A DNA stretch of 64,000 nt from Aeromonas rivuli (GTDB lineage Bacteria; Pseudomonadota; Gammaproteobacteria; Enterobacterales; Aeromonadaceae): positions 460,839 through 524,838 of the forward strand of contig NZ_CDBJ01000027.1 of assembly GCF_000820045.1 (NCBI RefSeq). Reading direction: 5' to 3'. The notes under the pieces are model-generated. The model was not told where the DNA came from. It made no database searches and was given only the letters and a program-made list of their open reading frames with translations. Positions 18,171 through 28,741 of this stretch are shown here, in pieces; position 1 is the first letter of the stretch, and every line of letters begins with the position of its first letter. Made by a program: the position numbers and the translations under genes.

Positions 18171-19244
18171 TTAAACGTACTCCATAAAGACTCTGGACGT
18201 AAGCTTGGTGATGAGCTCATAAGGAATGGTGCCTATCTCCTCGGCGACCCGCTCCACCGGCAAGCCCTCGCCCCAGAGCACGGCCTCGTCGCCGGCCTGG
18301 TCGGTGGCGCCGGGGCCGAGATCCACCGTGGTCATGTCCATGGAGACGCGGCCCACCAGCGGCACTATGCGGCCATTGACCAGCACCGAGGTGCCGTTAG
18401 GCGCCATGCGGGGATAGCCGTCGCCGTAACCGATGGCGATGACCCCGAGCCGGGTATCCCGGGTCGACACCCAGTTCGCGCCATAGCCCACCGGCTCGCC
18501 CGCCTTGTGATCCCGCACCGCGATGAGCTGGGTCTTGAGGGTCATCACCGGCTTGAGGTCATAATCCGCCGCCACCGTATCCGGGAAGGGGGAGACGCCG
18601 TAGAGGATGACGCCGGGGCGCACCCAGTCGCAGTGGGAGTCTGGCCAGGCCAGGATGCCCGCCGAGTTGGCCATGGCGCGCTCGCCGTTGAGCGGCGCAG
18701 TCAGGCGGCTGAACAGATCGATCTGCTCGCGGGTGGTCGATTGTTCGAGCTCATCGGAGCGGCTGAAGTGGGTCATGATGTTGAACGGCTGCACCACGTT
18801 CTTGCAGCGGGCCAGCCGCTCGATAAAGGCGGGCATCTCCTCGGCCCGCACCCCGAGCCGGTGCATGCCGGTGTCGAGCTTGAGCCAGGCCACCACGGGA
18901 GCCGGCAACTCGGCCTGCTCCAGGGCCTCGAGTTGCTCCCAGGTGTGCACCGCGGTCTGCAGGTTGTTGGCCGCCAGCACCGGCAAGTCTGCCCGGGAGA
19001 AGAACCCCTCCAGCAGCACTATGGGTTTGACCACGGCGCAGGAGCGCAGCATCAGCGCCTCTTCGATGCGGGCCACCGCATAGGCGTCCGCGTCCACCAG
19101 GGTACGGGCGACCGGCAGCAGGCCATGGCCATAGGCGTTGGCCTTGACCACGGCGATGATCTTGCAGGAAGGGGCGTGGCGCTTGACCACGGCGAGGTTG
19201 TGGCGCAGGGCCGAGGTATCAATTTGGGCAATAGCCGCTTTCAT
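18171..19244 (-). CDS. alr: alanine racemase
   Basis: PLP enzyme of 357 aa converting L-Ala to D-Ala for peptidoglycan. The PLP lysine is Lys34 in [11 protein letters not shown]; the opposing catalytic Tyr is in [25 protein letters not shown] and [11 protein letters not shown] motifs are present. It follows dnaB on the same strand, the order also seen in E. coli. The ribosome site is AGGGAAA. A hairpin TGGCGC-GTGAAT-GCGCCA at 19270-19287 lies in its leader. Confidence 0.96.
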   Translation of the reverse strand: MKAAIAQIDTSALRHNLAVVKRHAPSCKIIAVVKANAYGHGLLPVARTLVDADAYAVARIEEALMLRSCAVVKPIVLLEGFFSRADLPVLAANNLQTAVHTWEQLEALEQAELPAPVVAWLKLDTGMHRLGVRAEEMPAFIERLARCKNVVQPFNIMTHFSRSDELEQSTTREQIDLFSRLTAPLNGERAMANSAGILAWPDSHCDWVRPGVILYGVSPFPDTVAADYDLKPVMTLKTQLIAVRDHKAGEPVGYGANWVSTRDTRLGVIAIGYGDGYPRMAPNGTSVLVNGRIVPLVGRVSMDMTTVDLGPGATDQAGDEAVLWGEGLPVERVAEEIGTIPYELITKLTSRVFMEYV

Positions 19245-19311
19245 CTGTTTTCCCTATGCGAGGGCGTGATGGCGCGTGAATGCGCCAGGCACCTTGTGGT
19301 GTCAACCCTGA

Positions 19312-19409
19312 GTCATCATCGTCGAAGGCCGGACCGGCATAATTGTCGAACCGGGAAAACTGGCTCTGACGGGAGCGACGAGCACCGACTCGGCCATCCC
19401 CTGTCAGGG
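19312..19409 (-). pseudogene. degenerate duplicate of the dnaB 3' end
   Basis: Bases 19312-19368 match the last 57 bases of dnaB (19444-19500) with about eight mismatches; read on the minus strand they encode QFSRFDNYAGPAFDDD, the DnaB C-terminus. A second short block (19390-19409) matches dnaB near 19554-19576, so about 50 bases of the equivalent middle part are missing or replaced. The dnaB stop codon is lost in the copy (TAC-TAA has become GAC-TCA). It lies directly downstream of dnaB, as expected for a displaced 3' end left by integration, but no integrase or element remains. Confidence 0.8.
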
Positions 19410-19440
19410 CGAACATGGTGATACCTAAACCAATATCACC

Positions 19441-20835
19441 TTAGTAATCATCGTCAAACGCCGGGCCGGCATAGTTGTCGAACCGGGAGAACTGACCCTG
19501 GAAGGTGAGTCGTATACGGCCTATCGGGCCGTTACGCTGCTTGCCGATGATGATCTCGGCCACCCCCTTGTCGGGGCTGTCATCGTGATAGACCTCATCG
19601 CGGTAGATGAACATGATCAAATCCGCATCCTGCTCGATGGAGCCCGATTCCCGCAGATCCGAGTTGACCGGCCGCTTGTCGGCGCGCTGCTCCAGGCTTC
19701 GGTTGAGCTGGGAGAGCGCCACCACCGGCACTTGCAGCTCTTTTGCCAGCGCCTTGAGAGAGCGGGAGATTTCACCGATCTCCAGGGTTCGGTTGTCAGA
19801 CAGCGCCGGAACCCGCATCAGCTGCAGGTAGTCGATCATGATCATGGAGAGGCCGCCGTGCTCGCGGGCGATGCGCCGGGCACGGGAGCGCACGTCGGTC
19901 GGGGTCAGGCCGGAGGCGTCATCTATGTACATCTTGCCCTTCTCGAGCAGCAGCCCCATGGTGGAGGAGAGCCGCGCCCAATCCTCGTCGTCGAGCTGGC
20001 CGGTTCGCACCTTGGTCTGATCGATGCGCCCGACCGAGGCGAGCATACGCATGATGATCTGCTCGGAGGGCATCTCCAGGGAGAAAATGAGCACCGGCTT
20101 GTCGGCGGTGAGGGCCGCGTGCTCACACAGGTTCATGGCAAAGGTAGTCTTGCCCATGGAGGGACGGGCCGCCACGATCACCAGATCCGAGCGCTGCAGA
20201 CCGGCGGTCATCTTGTCCAGATCCCCATATCCGCTGGAGACCCCGGTCACCCCGTTGTGAGGGGTCTTGAACAGCTCCTCAATCTTGTCGACCGTCTGCT
20301 CCAGAATGAGCTTGAGCGGCTGTGGCCCCTCATTGGCGCTGGTGCGCTGCTCGGCAATCTTGAATACCTTGCTCTCGGCCAGATCGAGCAGATCGCCGGA
20401 GGTGCGGCCCTGGGGCTCGTAACCCGCTTCGACTATCTCGTTGGCAACCGAGATCATCTCCCGCACCACGGCGCGCTCGCGCACTATCTCGGCGTAGGCG
20501 CTGATGTTGGCGGCGCTCGGGGTATTCTTGGCGATCTCCACCAGATAGGCAAAACCTCCCGACTCTTCCAGCTGCTCGGAGCGCTCCAGCTCCTCCTGCA
20601 GGGTGATGAGATCGATGGGGTTGCCGGTATTGGAGAGGCGCGCCATGGCCTGGAAGATCAGCCGATGGGGACGGCTGTAGAAATCCTTGTCGATCACCCG
20701 CTCGGCGACCCTGTCCCAGGCCTCGTTATCCAGCATCAGGCCGCCCAGTACGGACTGCTCTGCCTCAAAAGAGTGGGGGGGGACTTTCAGCTGTTGTGTC
20801 TTGGCGTCTTTTTTCGCCGTCACTTGCTCTGCCAT
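19441..20835 (-). CDS. dnaB: replicative DNA helicase
   Basis: Hexameric fork helicase of 464 aa. N-terminal DnaG-interaction domain (about 20-165, PPHSFEAEQSVLGGLMLDN), linker, then the RecA-like domain with Walker A ARPSMGKTTFAMN (about residue 230), Walker B-like MIMIDYLQLM and the motif RADKRPVNSDLRESGSIEQDADL. It ends GQFSRFDNYAGPAFDDDY. Divergent from the Tim44-like gene across a 289-base gap that shows no further gene. A damaged copy of its 3' end follows it. Confidence 0.97.
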   Translation of the reverse strand: MAEQVTAKKDAKTQQLKVPPHSFEAEQSVLGGLMLDNEAWDRVAERVIDKDFYSRPHRLIFQAMARLSNTGNPIDLITLQEELERSEQLEESGGFAYLVEIAKNTPSAANISAYAEIVRERAVVREMISVANEIVEAGYEPQGRTSGDLLDLAESKVFKIAEQRTSANEGPQPLKLILEQTVDKIEELFKTPHNGVTGVSSGYGDLDKMTAGLQRSDLVIVAARPSMGKTTFAMNLCEHAALTADKPVLIFSLEMPSEQIIMRMLASVGRIDQTKVRTGQLDDEDWARLSSTMGLLLEKGKMYIDDASGLTPTDVRSRARRIAREHGGLSMIMIDYLQLMRVPALSDNRTLEIGEISRSLKALAKELQVPVVALSQLNRSLEQRADKRPVNSDLRESGSIEQDADLIMFIYRDEVYHDDSPDKGVAEIIIGKQRNGPIGRIRLTFQGQFSRFDNYAGPAFDDDY

Positions 20836-21124
20836 ACACCTAAAAAACCGCAGCGGGAAGGGGACGAGAATTTTACAAAAGAAAGCCCGCCACCGCGAGC
20901 GCTAATCTGGCCACGGGCCGGATAAGCGACCAGGGCCGCCGCGATTTGCCAAGAGATCGCCGTTCGGGCAGGCTGGCACCTTGATAAATTCGTTCATGAA
21001 TAATTCATGCCGGGGGTGTTACTCCTAGTGACAAGCTGCGACACATAGCGGGACTGGCAGCTTGCCATGCGCCTTGCCACTAACGGGGCATGCCCCATCC
21101 ATTGCTGAGAGTGAAAGCGTCAAA

Positions 21125-21985
21125 ATGAAAAAAATGCTGACCTTGTTTGCCTTGATCCTGGCCGTTGGCCTGGGGGCACCCATCGCCGAAGCCAAGAAAT
21201 TTGGCGGCGGTAAATCTTTTGGCAAGAGCTACAAGACGGCGCCGGCCCAGCCTGCCGCCAAGCCCGTTGACAGCAAGAACCCGACAGTGGGCGCCCAAGG
21301 GGCTCCCAAGAAGAGCGGCATGATGGGTGGCCTGCTCGGCGGCCTGCTGGCCGGTGGCCTGTTTGCAGCCCTGCTCGGTGGCGGTGCCTTCGAAGGCCTG
21401 CAAGGCATGGACATGTTGCTGATAGCGGCTCTGGCCCTCGGCGCCTTCTTCCTGATCCGTGCCCTGCGCCGCAGCAAGGCGGCCCAGATGCCACAGCAGC
21501 AGCGAACGGCCTATGCCGGGGCAGGTTATCAGCCCCAGGCACCACAGCAGTTCGAGCAGAGCAGCAGCGCCCCCCAGGCGACCGGCTTTGCCGACAGCGA
21601 TGTGCCTTTCCGTCTGCCGCCGGGCTTTGACATGAACGGTTTCCTGTCCGGTGCCCGCGATCACTACCGCACCCTGCAAGAGGCCTGGAACCAGAACGAT
21701 CTGGAGAAGATGCGCGAGTATCTGAGCCCGGAGTTGTTCGAACAGCTCATCACAGAGCGTGCCGAACTGACCGGTGAGCAGCATACCGAAGTGATGTATG
21801 TGGATACCCAGCTGGTCCGCGCCGACCACGGCAGCGACTGGGCTCAGGTCAGCGTGCGCTTCAGCGGCCGCTACATGGACCGCCAGGAGCAGGTTGAGGA
21901 AGATATCAAAGAGGTGTGGCACCTGGAGCGCAACCTGGCCAAGGCCGGTGCCCCCTGGCATATCACTGGTATCGAACAGCTCTGA
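21125..21985 (+). CDS. Tim44-like domain membrane protein
   Basis: Protein of 286 aa. Signal peptide (1-23, MKKMLTLFALILAVGLGAP), a Lys/Gly/Ala-rich linker, a Gly-rich hydrophobic segment (about 65-90) and a transmembrane helix (about 98-115), a Gln-rich spacer, and a C-terminal Tim44/MRPL45-like domain (about 180-285, FLSGARDHYRTLQEAWNQ to HITGIEQL). Bacterial members are of unknown role; the fold resembles NTF2. The ATG at 21125 is chosen because it opens directly into the signal peptide; a start at 21062 would add 21 unlikely residues. Confidence 0.8.
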   Translation: MKKMLTLFALILAVGLGAPIAEAKKFGGGKSFGKSYKTAPAQPAAKPVDSKNPTVGAQGAPKKSGMMGGLLGGLLAGGLFAALLGGGAFEGLQGMDMLLIAALALGAFFLIRALRRSKAAQMPQQQRTAYAGAGYQPQAPQQFEQSSSAPQATGFADSDVPFRLPPGFDMNGFLSGARDHYRTLQEAWNQNDLEKMREYLSPELFEQLITERAELTGEQHTEVMYVDTQLVRADHGSDWAQVSVRFSGRYMDRQEQVEEDIKEVWHLERNLAKAGAPWHITGIEQL

Positions 21986-22004
21986 TTCCTGCTTTGTTTG
22001 TTGA

Positions 22005-22028
22005 AAAAGCGACCTTATGGTCGCTTTT
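22005..22028 (+). terminator. terminator of the Tim44-like gene
   Basis: Stem AAAAGCGACC-TTAT-GGTCGCTTTT. Confidence 0.85.
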
Positions 22029-22111
22029 ATCATTTGTAGAATGTGAAATGCACTGGTCTATCCCTCTCCCCCTCAGTAAACTCAGCGGCCATTTTCCACC
22101 AAGGTCAGGCT

Positions 22112-23695
22112 ATGCCCCTCTCTTTCATGCGCAGCAACAAGCCTCGCCTGCTGAACAGCCTGTTGTCTCTCCTGTTGGTCGCACTCACCGCACTCACCGC
22201 GCTTTATTGGCAAACCCGATCCGACCTGCGTCAACAGGCTCACAACGCAGCCCTTGATGCCGTGGAACAGATCGATCAGGTATTGGAAGACAGTAAAGAA
22301 ATAGCCATGCAGGCCACTCCCCTGGCGGGCAGCGCCTGCACGACGGCCGCGCGAGAACTGCGCATGCTGGCCGCCGCCTCTCCCTATATTCGCGCTATCA
22401 GTCTCACTCGCAATGGCCACCTTTATTGCTCTTCTATTTTCGAAGAGATCGATGTGCCTGAACACAGGGACAGCTACATAGGGGGTCAGTTGCGCCTACT
22501 CCCCAGCTCGGCCCTGGGCCGCCATTCTCAACTCTTTCTCTATCATCTGGACCTCGGCGGTACGGGTGTCCAGGTCGCTATCGACCCTTATAACCTGTTC
22601 CGCAATCTAGACTGGACTCTTACTGGTCCCCAGACCTTGATCAAGGTCGGCGATCGCTGGATTGGCACCCATGGCGTCATACATCTGGAGCCGCCGCCGC
22701 CGCTGATGGGGGATAACGTCCAGCTCGACTCCACTCTTTATCCCTATAGCGTGCGCTTTGGTTTCAGCCAGGCGCAGCTCCATCAATATCTGCTCGAACA
22801 GCAAAGGCCCGCCCTGCTGCTCTGCCTGGTGCTGGCACTCATGACGGGGCTCAGCGTCTACCGCTGGTGGTGGCACATATCCACCCCGACCCAGGAACTC
22901 AGGCGCGCCCTCGGCAACGGGGAGTTCATCCCCTATCTGCAACCCATCATAGATAGCCAGAGCAAGGCCATCCGTGGCTGCGAGGTACTGATGCGCTGGC
23001 AGCACAGGCATCAGGGGCTGATCCGCCCGGATCTCTTCATTCCCCTGGCCGAGGAGAGCGGCCTTATCGTCCCCATGACCCGCAGCCTGATGCAGCAGGT
23101 GAGCCAGGCACTTGCCCCTAAGGTTCACCTCCTTCCCCCTGACTTTTACTTCGGCTTCAACATCTGCGCCCGCCACTGCCAGGATCTCAGCCTGCTCGAT
23201 GATTGCAAGGCCTTCCTGGCCGCCTTCGAGCGCCGAGACTTGGTACTGGTACTGGAGTTGACCGAGCGTGAGCTCATCACCCCCACCCTCATCACCGAGC
23301 AGCTGTTTGGCGCCCTCCATGAGTTAGGGGTCAAGATAGCGCTGGATGACTTTGGCACAGGCAATTCAAGCCTGAGTTATCTGCAAAAATTCCAGATAGA
23401 CCTGCTCAAGATCGACAAGAGCTTCGTCGACATGATCGGTACAGACGCGCTCTCTCACCACATACTCGACAACACCATCAATCTGGCGACCCGCCTCGGT
23501 CTGGATACGGTTGCCGAAGGGGTCGAGACCCAGGAGCAGGCCGACTTTCTGCGCCAGCGCCAGGTGCACTTCCAGCAGGGGTACCTCTACGCCAAACCCC
23601 AGCCCCAGCAGCAGTTCCTGCTGCAGCTGAGCAAGCCGTCTCCATCGGCTGTCGCCCCGGGCGAAACGGAGTTGCTGACCCCCTCCTTCGACTAA
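22112..23695 (+). CDS. CSS-motif EAL-domain c-di-GMP phosphodiesterase
   Basis: Membrane enzyme of 527 aa predicted to hydrolyse c-di-GMP. Transmembrane helix (about 14-33), periplasmic CSS-motif sensor (about 35-235) with Cys in GSACTTAAREL and the eponymous Cys-Ser-Ser in LYCSSIF, second transmembrane helix (about 238-258), then an EAL domain (about 270-515). Catalytic positions look intact: EVLMRWQ in place of EAL (Glu near 291), Asn in FNICAR, ELTERE, ALDDFGTGNSS, LLKIDKSFV and AEGVET. In E. coli PdeC, a protein of this type, the periplasmic cysteines control activity by redox state. The start at 22112 has AAGG upstream; it is a lone transcription unit. Confidence 0.88.
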   Translation: MPLSFMRSNKPRLLNSLLSLLLVALTALTALYWQTRSDLRQQAHNAALDAVEQIDQVLEDSKEIAMQATPLAGSACTTAARELRMLAAASPYIRAISLTRNGHLYCSSIFEEIDVPEHRDSYIGGQLRLLPSSALGRHSQLFLYHLDLGGTGVQVAIDPYNLFRNLDWTLTGPQTLIKVGDRWIGTHGVIHLEPPPPLMGDNVQLDSTLYPYSVRFGFSQAQLHQYLLEQQRPALLLCLVLALMTGLSVYRWWWHISTPTQELRRALGNGEFIPYLQPIIDSQSKAIRGCEVLMRWQHRHQGLIRPDLFIPLAEESGLIVPMTRSLMQQVSQALAPKVHLLPPDFYFGFNICARHCQDLSLLDDCKAFLAAFERRDLVLVLELTERELITPTLITEQLFGALHELGVKIALDDFGTGNSSLSYLQKFQIDLLKIDKSFVDMIGTDALSHHILDNTINLATRLGLDTVAEGVETQEQADFLRQRQVHFQQGYLYAKPQPQQQFLLQLSKPSPSAVAPGETELLTPSFD

Positions 23696-23770
23696 GGCCC
23701 GGCGCCATCTCATTTCGTGGTGGGGACCCAGCACGGCACCGGCTTGCAGAGCGGCTGACGCCCAGATAAG

Positions 23771-23795
23771 AAAAGAGCCCGAATGGGCTCTTTTT
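23771..23795. terminator. bidirectional terminator EAL gene / chemoreceptor
   Basis: Stem AAAAGAGCCC-GAAT-GGGCTCTTTT between convergent genes. Confidence 0.85.
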
Positions 23796-23842
23796 CATGA
23801 CACCGGCGGCAGGGGTCAGCTCACTGGGCCAACCCTGCCTCG

Positions 23843-25717
23843 CTACAGGATAAAGGTCGACACCTGTTTGCTCAGATCCGTGGCCCGACCCTTGAGGCCA
23901 TGGGCCTGATCCAGGTCGCGCATGGCGGAGGCGGTGATCTCGTCACTCACATCCTTGATGGCCGTGGTGTTCTGGGTGATTTCGCCAGTCACCTGAGTCT
24001 GCTCCTCGGCGGCGGTGGCGATCTGGCCCGCCATGTCGGAGATGAGGGAGACCGCCTGGGTGATCTCCTCCAGGGCGGCGGCGGCGGCATCGGCATCCTG
24101 CACGCTGTTGTCCGCCAGCCCCTGGCTGGTCTGCATCAGGCTCACCGCACGGGCCGTGGTCTTTTGCAGGGTCTCGATGGTGGACTGGATCTCCTGGGTG
24201 GAGTCCTGGGTGCGGCGGGACAACACCCGCACCTCGTCCGCCACCACGGCGAAACCACGACCCTGTTCACCGGCACGGGCCGCTTCGATGGCGGCATTGA
24301 GCGCCAGCAGGTTGGTCTGCTCGGCAATGCCCTGGATGGTGGAGAGAATGCCGGAGATGGCCTGAGCATGACGGCTCAGCTCGCCAATCACTTCGGTCGC
24401 CTGCCCCACTTCACTGGCCAGGCTGTTGATGGATTGACGGGTCTGGTTCACGAGCTGCTTGCCCTGTTCACTGCTCTGGGCCGACTGCTGGGCCGCAGAG
24501 GCGGTGTTCTCGGCGTTGCCGGCGATCTCCATGGTGGCGCTCGCCATCTCGGTGACGGCGGTGGCGACCATGGTCACCTCCTGCTGTTGACGCTGCAGCT
24601 CTTCCACCGCGGCCTGGCTGGTCACCAGACTGCGCTCGGCGTCGGCATTCAGCTCATGGGCCAGATTGCGGATATGGCCGATCAGCTGATGCTGGCTGCC
24701 GACGAAGCGGTTGAAGCTGTTGGCCAGCTGACCCACCTCATCATTGGCATCTATCTTGATGCGCTGGGTCAGATCGCCATTACCATCGGCGATGCGGGCC
24801 AGGGCCTGGGAGACCTTGGCCAGGGGGCCAAGCAGCAGACTGACCAGCCAGGAGATGGCGAGGATGCTGCCCACCAGCACCACCAGCGCCATGGCGAGCT
24901 GGGTCATCAGCAAGGAGGAGAGCGGCGCCTCCAGGGTGGCCTTGTCCAGCACCAGCACCAGCTCCCAATCGGTATCGGGCACGTCCACCGCCAGCAGCAA
25001 CTTGTCGCGCCCCTCGTTATCAAAGTAGGCAGGCACCAGGCTCTGGCTCGACTTGCTCTGATCGATCAGGGCATTGGTCAAGTCGTTGTCGATCTCGGTG
25101 GCCGGCTTCATCGCCTTGGCGGCATCCTTGTAGGCGATGACGGTGCCGTCCTTGTGCATCATGATGGCAAAACCGTCTGCCGGCAGGGTCATCTTGGTAA
25201 CGTCATCGACCAGCGCGGCGATGGAGAGATCGCCGCCTACCACGCCGCCCTGGGCGGGTTGCGCCAGGGTGACCACCAGAATGTTGTAAGCCACGTCCAG
25301 ATAAGGCTTGGTGACGATGAGGCCGCCCTTGCTCATGGCCTCCTGATACCAGCCACGGGAGCGAGGGTCATAGCCGTCGCGGTTGATGGAGGGATCCGAG
25401 TCATTCATCTTGCCATTGCCCTCACCAAAATAGGTGAGCTGGAAACGGCCGGAGACCTGGGCCTGCTGCAGGGCATTGAGGGGCTCGCTGCTTGCCTTGT
25501 TGCCCAGTGCCTGGATCACGTCGCGGCGGGCACTCAGCCAGTCGCTGACACTCTGTGCTTGCTGGTTACCCAAGCGCTGCACCTGTTCCTGACTGCCTTG
25601 CAGCAACAGGGACTTCTGGCTGGTATAGCTCTGCCAGGAGAGCAGCAGGATCACCAGGGAGAGAGCGATCACCACAGATAACAGTATCTTCTGCTTGAGT
25701 GAGAGGTTTTTCATCAT
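23843..25717 (-). CDS. methyl-accepting chemotaxis protein with dCache-type sensor
   Basis: Chemoreceptor of 624 aa. Transmembrane helix (about 11-30), periplasmic double-Cache-like domain (about 35-275; [12 protein letters not shown] and [16 protein letters not shown] are Cache hallmarks), second transmembrane helix (about 278-300), HAMP (about 300-355) and a cytoplasmic signalling domain whose hairpin tip is [30 protein letters not shown]. Cache receptors of this kind often bind amino acids, but the ligand cannot be read from sequence. There is no C-terminal CheR-binding pentapeptide (it ends VSTFIL). Two adjacent ATGs are possible starts. Confidence 0.9.
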   Translation of the reverse strand: MMKNLSLKQKILLSVVIALSLVILLLSWQSYTSQKSLLLQGSQEQVQRLGNQQAQSVSDWLSARRDVIQALGNKASSEPLNALQQAQVSGRFQLTYFGEGNGKMNDSDPSINRDGYDPRSRGWYQEAMSKGGLIVTKPYLDVAYNILVVTLAQPAQGGVVGGDLSIAALVDDVTKMTLPADGFAIMMHKDGTVIAYKDAAKAMKPATEIDNDLTNALIDQSKSSQSLVPAYFDNEGRDKLLLAVDVPDTDWELVLVLDKATLEAPLSSLLMTQLAMALVVLVGSILAISWLVSLLLGPLAKVSQALARIADGNGDLTQRIKIDANDEVGQLANSFNRFVGSQHQLIGHIRNLAHELNADAERSLVTSQAAVEELQRQQQEVTMVATAVTEMASATMEIAGNAENTASAAQQSAQSSEQGKQLVNQTRQSINSLASEVGQATEVIGELSRHAQAISGILSTIQGIAEQTNLLALNAAIEAARAGEQGRGFAVVADEVRVLSRRTQDSTQEIQSTIETLQKTTARAVSLMQTSQGLADNSVQDADAAAAALEEITQAVSLISDMAGQIATAAEEQTQVTGEITQNTTAIKDVSDEITASAMRDLDQAHGLKGRATDLSKQVSTFIL

Positions 25718-25975
25718 GTGTGCTTCTTATGTCAGGAAGAGAGAGTGCCCATTAATGCCGTCGACATCTTTGTCTTGCAGACGTTAATAGCGGCGCGCTG
25801 GGGAAAATCTGAACCTTTATCTGCCTGTACCGCTAAAATTTTCACCCCCATGGGCAAAAATGCACCACTAATTGCCCCATCAAGTCCCACGAGGGGCGGG
25901 CAACCCTGTTTATTCCTTCCACAATTGGCTAGAATATCCCGTTTTTAAATCACATCGACCCCGAGAGTTTTCACG

Positions 25976-27074
25976 ATGTTTGAAGTCAATCCTGTATTAA
26001 ACAAGCTTAAGGAGCTGTCTGAGAGGACCGAGCTTCTTAGGGGGTACCTTTGACTATGACGCCAAGAAAGAGCGTCTAGAAGAGGTCAACGCCGAGCTGG
26101 AACAGCCCGACGTCTGGAATGAACCCGAGCGCGCACAGGCGCTGGGCAAGGAGCGCGTGTCGCTCGAAAACGTGGTCACTACCATAGACGTCTTGACACA
26201 AGGTGCTGAGGACGTCGAGATGCTGGTCAGCCTGGCCGTCGAAGGGGAAGATGAAGAGACCTTCAACGAAGCCGTGGCCGAAGCGGATGTGCTGGAAGCC
26301 AAGCTGGTGGATCTCGAGTTCCGCCGCATGTTCTCCGGTCAGCACGACGGCTCCGACTGCTACATCGATATCCAGTCCGGCTCGGGCGGTACCGAGGCCC
26401 AGGACTGGGCCAACATGGTGCTGCGCATGTACCTGCGCTGGGGCGACGCCCACGGCTACAAGCCGGAGCTGATCGAGCTCTCTGACGGCGACGTGGCCGG
26501 CATCAAGTCCGCCACCGTCAAGTTCACCGGCGAGTACGCCTTCGGCTGGCTGCGCACCGAGACCGGTGTGCACCGTCTGGTCCGTAAATCGCCGTTCGAC
26601 TCCGGTGGCCGCCGCCACACCTCCTTCTGTTCGGTGTTCGTCTACCCCGAGATCGACGATGACATCGAGATCGACATCAACCCGGCCGATCTGCGCATCG
26701 ACGTCTACCGTGCCTCGGGCGCCGGTGGTCAGCACGTCAACCGGACCGAGTCTGCGGTGCGGATCACCCACATCCCGACCGGGGTGGTGGTGCAGTGCCA
26801 GAACGACCGTTCCCAGCACAAGAACAAAGATCAGTGTATGAAGCAGCTGAAGGCCAAGCTCTACGAGCTGGAAATTCAGAAGCAGAATGCCGAGAAACAA
26901 GCCCTGGAAGAGACCAAGTCCGACATCGGCTGGGGCAGCCAGATCCGCTCTTACGTGCTCGATGATGCTCGTATCAAGGATCTGCGCACCGGCGTCGAGA
27001 CCCGTAACACCCAAGCGGTGCTCGACGGCGACCTGGACAAGTTTATCGAAGCCAGCCTGAAATCAGGTCTGTAA
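25976..27074 (+). CDS. prfB: peptide chain release factor 2 (programmed +1 frameshift)
   Basis: RF2, which terminates translation at UGA and UAA. Translation starts at 25976, runs 25 codons to CTT, meets an in-frame TGA at 26051-26053, and continues in the +1 frame from GAC at 26052 to 27074, giving 365 aa, the E. coli length. The SPF anticodon tripeptide (RKSPFDSGG) and the GGQ catalytic motif ([11 protein letters not shown]) are present. Residue 246, next to GGQ, is Ala, as in most bacteria, not the Thr of E. coli K-12. lysS follows 18 bases later, the usual prfB-lysS operon. Confidence 0.97.
26041..26054 (+). promoter_or_regulatory. prfB autoregulatory frameshift site
   Basis: Codons AGG-GGG-TAC-CTT-TGA-C. 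The internal Shine-Dalgarno-like AGGGGG just upstream, the slippery CTT and the poorly recognised TGA-C form the standard RF2 feedback signal: low RF2 favours the +1 shift. Confidence 0.95.
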
Positions 27075-27092
27075 CACGCAGCAGGAATCACC

Positions 27093-28631
27093 ATGTCTGA
27101 ACAAAGCACCACTCCGGCAGTCGAGAACCAGCTCGAACTGAACAACGAGATGACCGAGCGTCGCTCCAAGCTGGCCGCCCTGCGCGCCCAGGGCAACCCC
27201 TTCCCCAACGATTTTCGTCGTGACAGCCTCTCCGGTGATCTGCACGCCGAATTCGACGACAAGAGCAGCGATGAGCTGACTGCCCTGGGTAAACGGGTGT
27301 CGATCGCCGGTCGTATCATGACCCGCCGCATCATGGGCAAGGCCTCCTTCGCCACCCTGCAAGACATGGCTGGCAAGATCCAGATCTACGTGACCCGTGA
27401 CGATCTGCCGGAAGGCTTCTACAACGAGCAGTTCAAGAAGTGGGATCTGGGCGACATCGTCGGCGTGGAAGGCACCCTGTTCAAGACCCAGACTGGCGAG
27501 TTGTCGGTGCATGTCTCCACCATTCGTCTGCTGACCAAGGCACTGCGTCCGCTGCCAGAGAAGCACAAGGGCCTGACCGATCAGGAGGCGCGCTGCCGCC
27601 AGCGTTATCTGGATCTGATCGCCAACGAAGAGTCCCGCAAGACCTTCATGATCCGCACCCAGGTGGTCTCCGGCATCCGCAAGTTCTTCAATGAGAAGCG
27701 CTTCATGGAAGTGGAAACCCCCATGATGCAGGTCATCCCCGGTGGTGCCTCCGCGCGTCCCTTCGTCACCCACCACAACGCGCTGGACATCGACATGTAC
27801 CTGCGTATCGCCCCCGAGCTCTATCTGAAGCGTCTGGTGGTCGGTGGGTTCGAGCGCGTCTACGAGATCAACCGCAACTTCCGTAACGAAGGGATCTCGG
27901 TGCGTCACAACCCCGAGTTCACCATGATCGAGTTCTACATGGCCTATGCCGATTACATCGATCTGATGGACCTGACCGAGGAGCTGCTGCGCACCCTGGC
28001 CCAGGACATCCTGGGTGACACCCAGATCCGTTACGCCAAAGAGGGTGAAGAGGGCCTGACCATCGATTTCGGTCAGCCGTTCCAGCGCCTCACCATGGTG
28101 GACTCCATCCTGAAGTACGCCGAGGGCGTCACCCTGGAAGATCTCGCCACCCTGGAGAGCGCCAAGGCCGTCGCCAAGCGTCTGCACATCGAGCTGATGA
28201 AGGGCTGGGAGCTGGGCCACGTGATCACCGCCATCTTCGAAGAGACGGTGGAACACATGCTGCTGCAACCGACCTTCATCACCGAATACCCGGCCGCTGT
28301 CTCCCCCCTGGCCCGTCGCAACGACGCCAACCCGGACGTGACCGACCGCTTCGAGTTCTTCATCGGTGGCCGCGAGCTGGCCAACGGCTTCTCCGAGCTC
28401 AACGATGCGGAAGATCAGGCCAAGCGTTTCCAGGATCAGGTGAACCAGAAAGAAGCGGGTGACGACGAAGCCATGTTCTACGACGCCGACTTCGTGACCG
28501 CGCTGGAACACGGTCTGCCGCCCACCGCCGGTCAGGGCATAGGTATCGACCGCCTGGTGATGCTGTTCACCAACAGCCACACCATCCGCGACGTCATCCT
28601 GTTCCCGGCCCTGCGCCCGCAACAGAAGTAA
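27093..28631 (+). CDS. lysS: lysyl-tRNA synthetase, class II
   Basis: Cytoplasmic enzyme of 512 aa charging tRNA-Lys. N-terminal OB-fold anticodon domain (about 65-150), then the class II core: motif 1 around [21 protein letters not shown], motif 2 [24 protein letters not shown] and motif 3 [21 protein letters not shown]. It is downstream of and co-transcribed with prfB, and ends at a strong terminator. Confidence 0.97.
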   Translation: MSEQSTTPAVENQLELNNEMTERRSKLAALRAQGNPFPNDFRRDSLSGDLHAEFDDKSSDELTALGKRVSIAGRIMTRRIMGKASFATLQDMAGKIQIYVTRDDLPEGFYNEQFKKWDLGDIVGVEGTLFKTQTGELSVHVSTIRLLTKALRPLPEKHKGLTDQEARCRQRYLDLIANEESRKTFMIRTQVVSGIRKFFNEKRFMEVETPMMQVIPGGASARPFVTHHNALDIDMYLRIAPELYLKRLVVGGFERVYEINRNFRNEGISVRHNPEFTMIEFYMAYADYIDLMDLTEELLRTLAQDILGDTQIRYAKEGEEGLTIDFGQPFQRLTMVDSILKYAEGVTLEDLATLESAKAVAKRLHIELMKGWELGHVITAIFEETVEHMLLQPTFITEYPAAVSPLARRNDANPDVTDRFEFFIGGRELANGFSELNDAEDQAKRFQDQVNQKEAGDDEAMFYDADFVTALEHGLPPTAGQGIGIDRLVMLFTNSHTIRDVILFPALRPQQK

Positions 28632-28670
28632 GCACTCTGGCAGGCTTGACCTGCCCCTTGAGCGCAACGA

Positions 28671-28697
28671 AACGCCCCGCAACTGCGGGGCGTTTTT
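28671..28697 (+). terminator. lysS terminator
   Basis: Stem AACGCCCCGC-AACT-GCGGGGCGTT followed by six T. Confidence 0.9.
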
Positions 28698-28741
28698 TAT
28701 GGGTTGGATCAGCCTATCTCTTGCTCAGCCACTGAGGCTTG

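Noticed and set aside
22043..22111. Upstream start for the EAL protein
   Set aside because: The extra 23 residues precede the transmembrane anchor, and the start at 22112 has a better-placed ribosome site.
26157..27074. RF2 beginning at an internal start (26157)
   Set aside because: The frameshift site and 25-codon leader give the full 365-residue protein; an internal start would lose the N-terminal domain.
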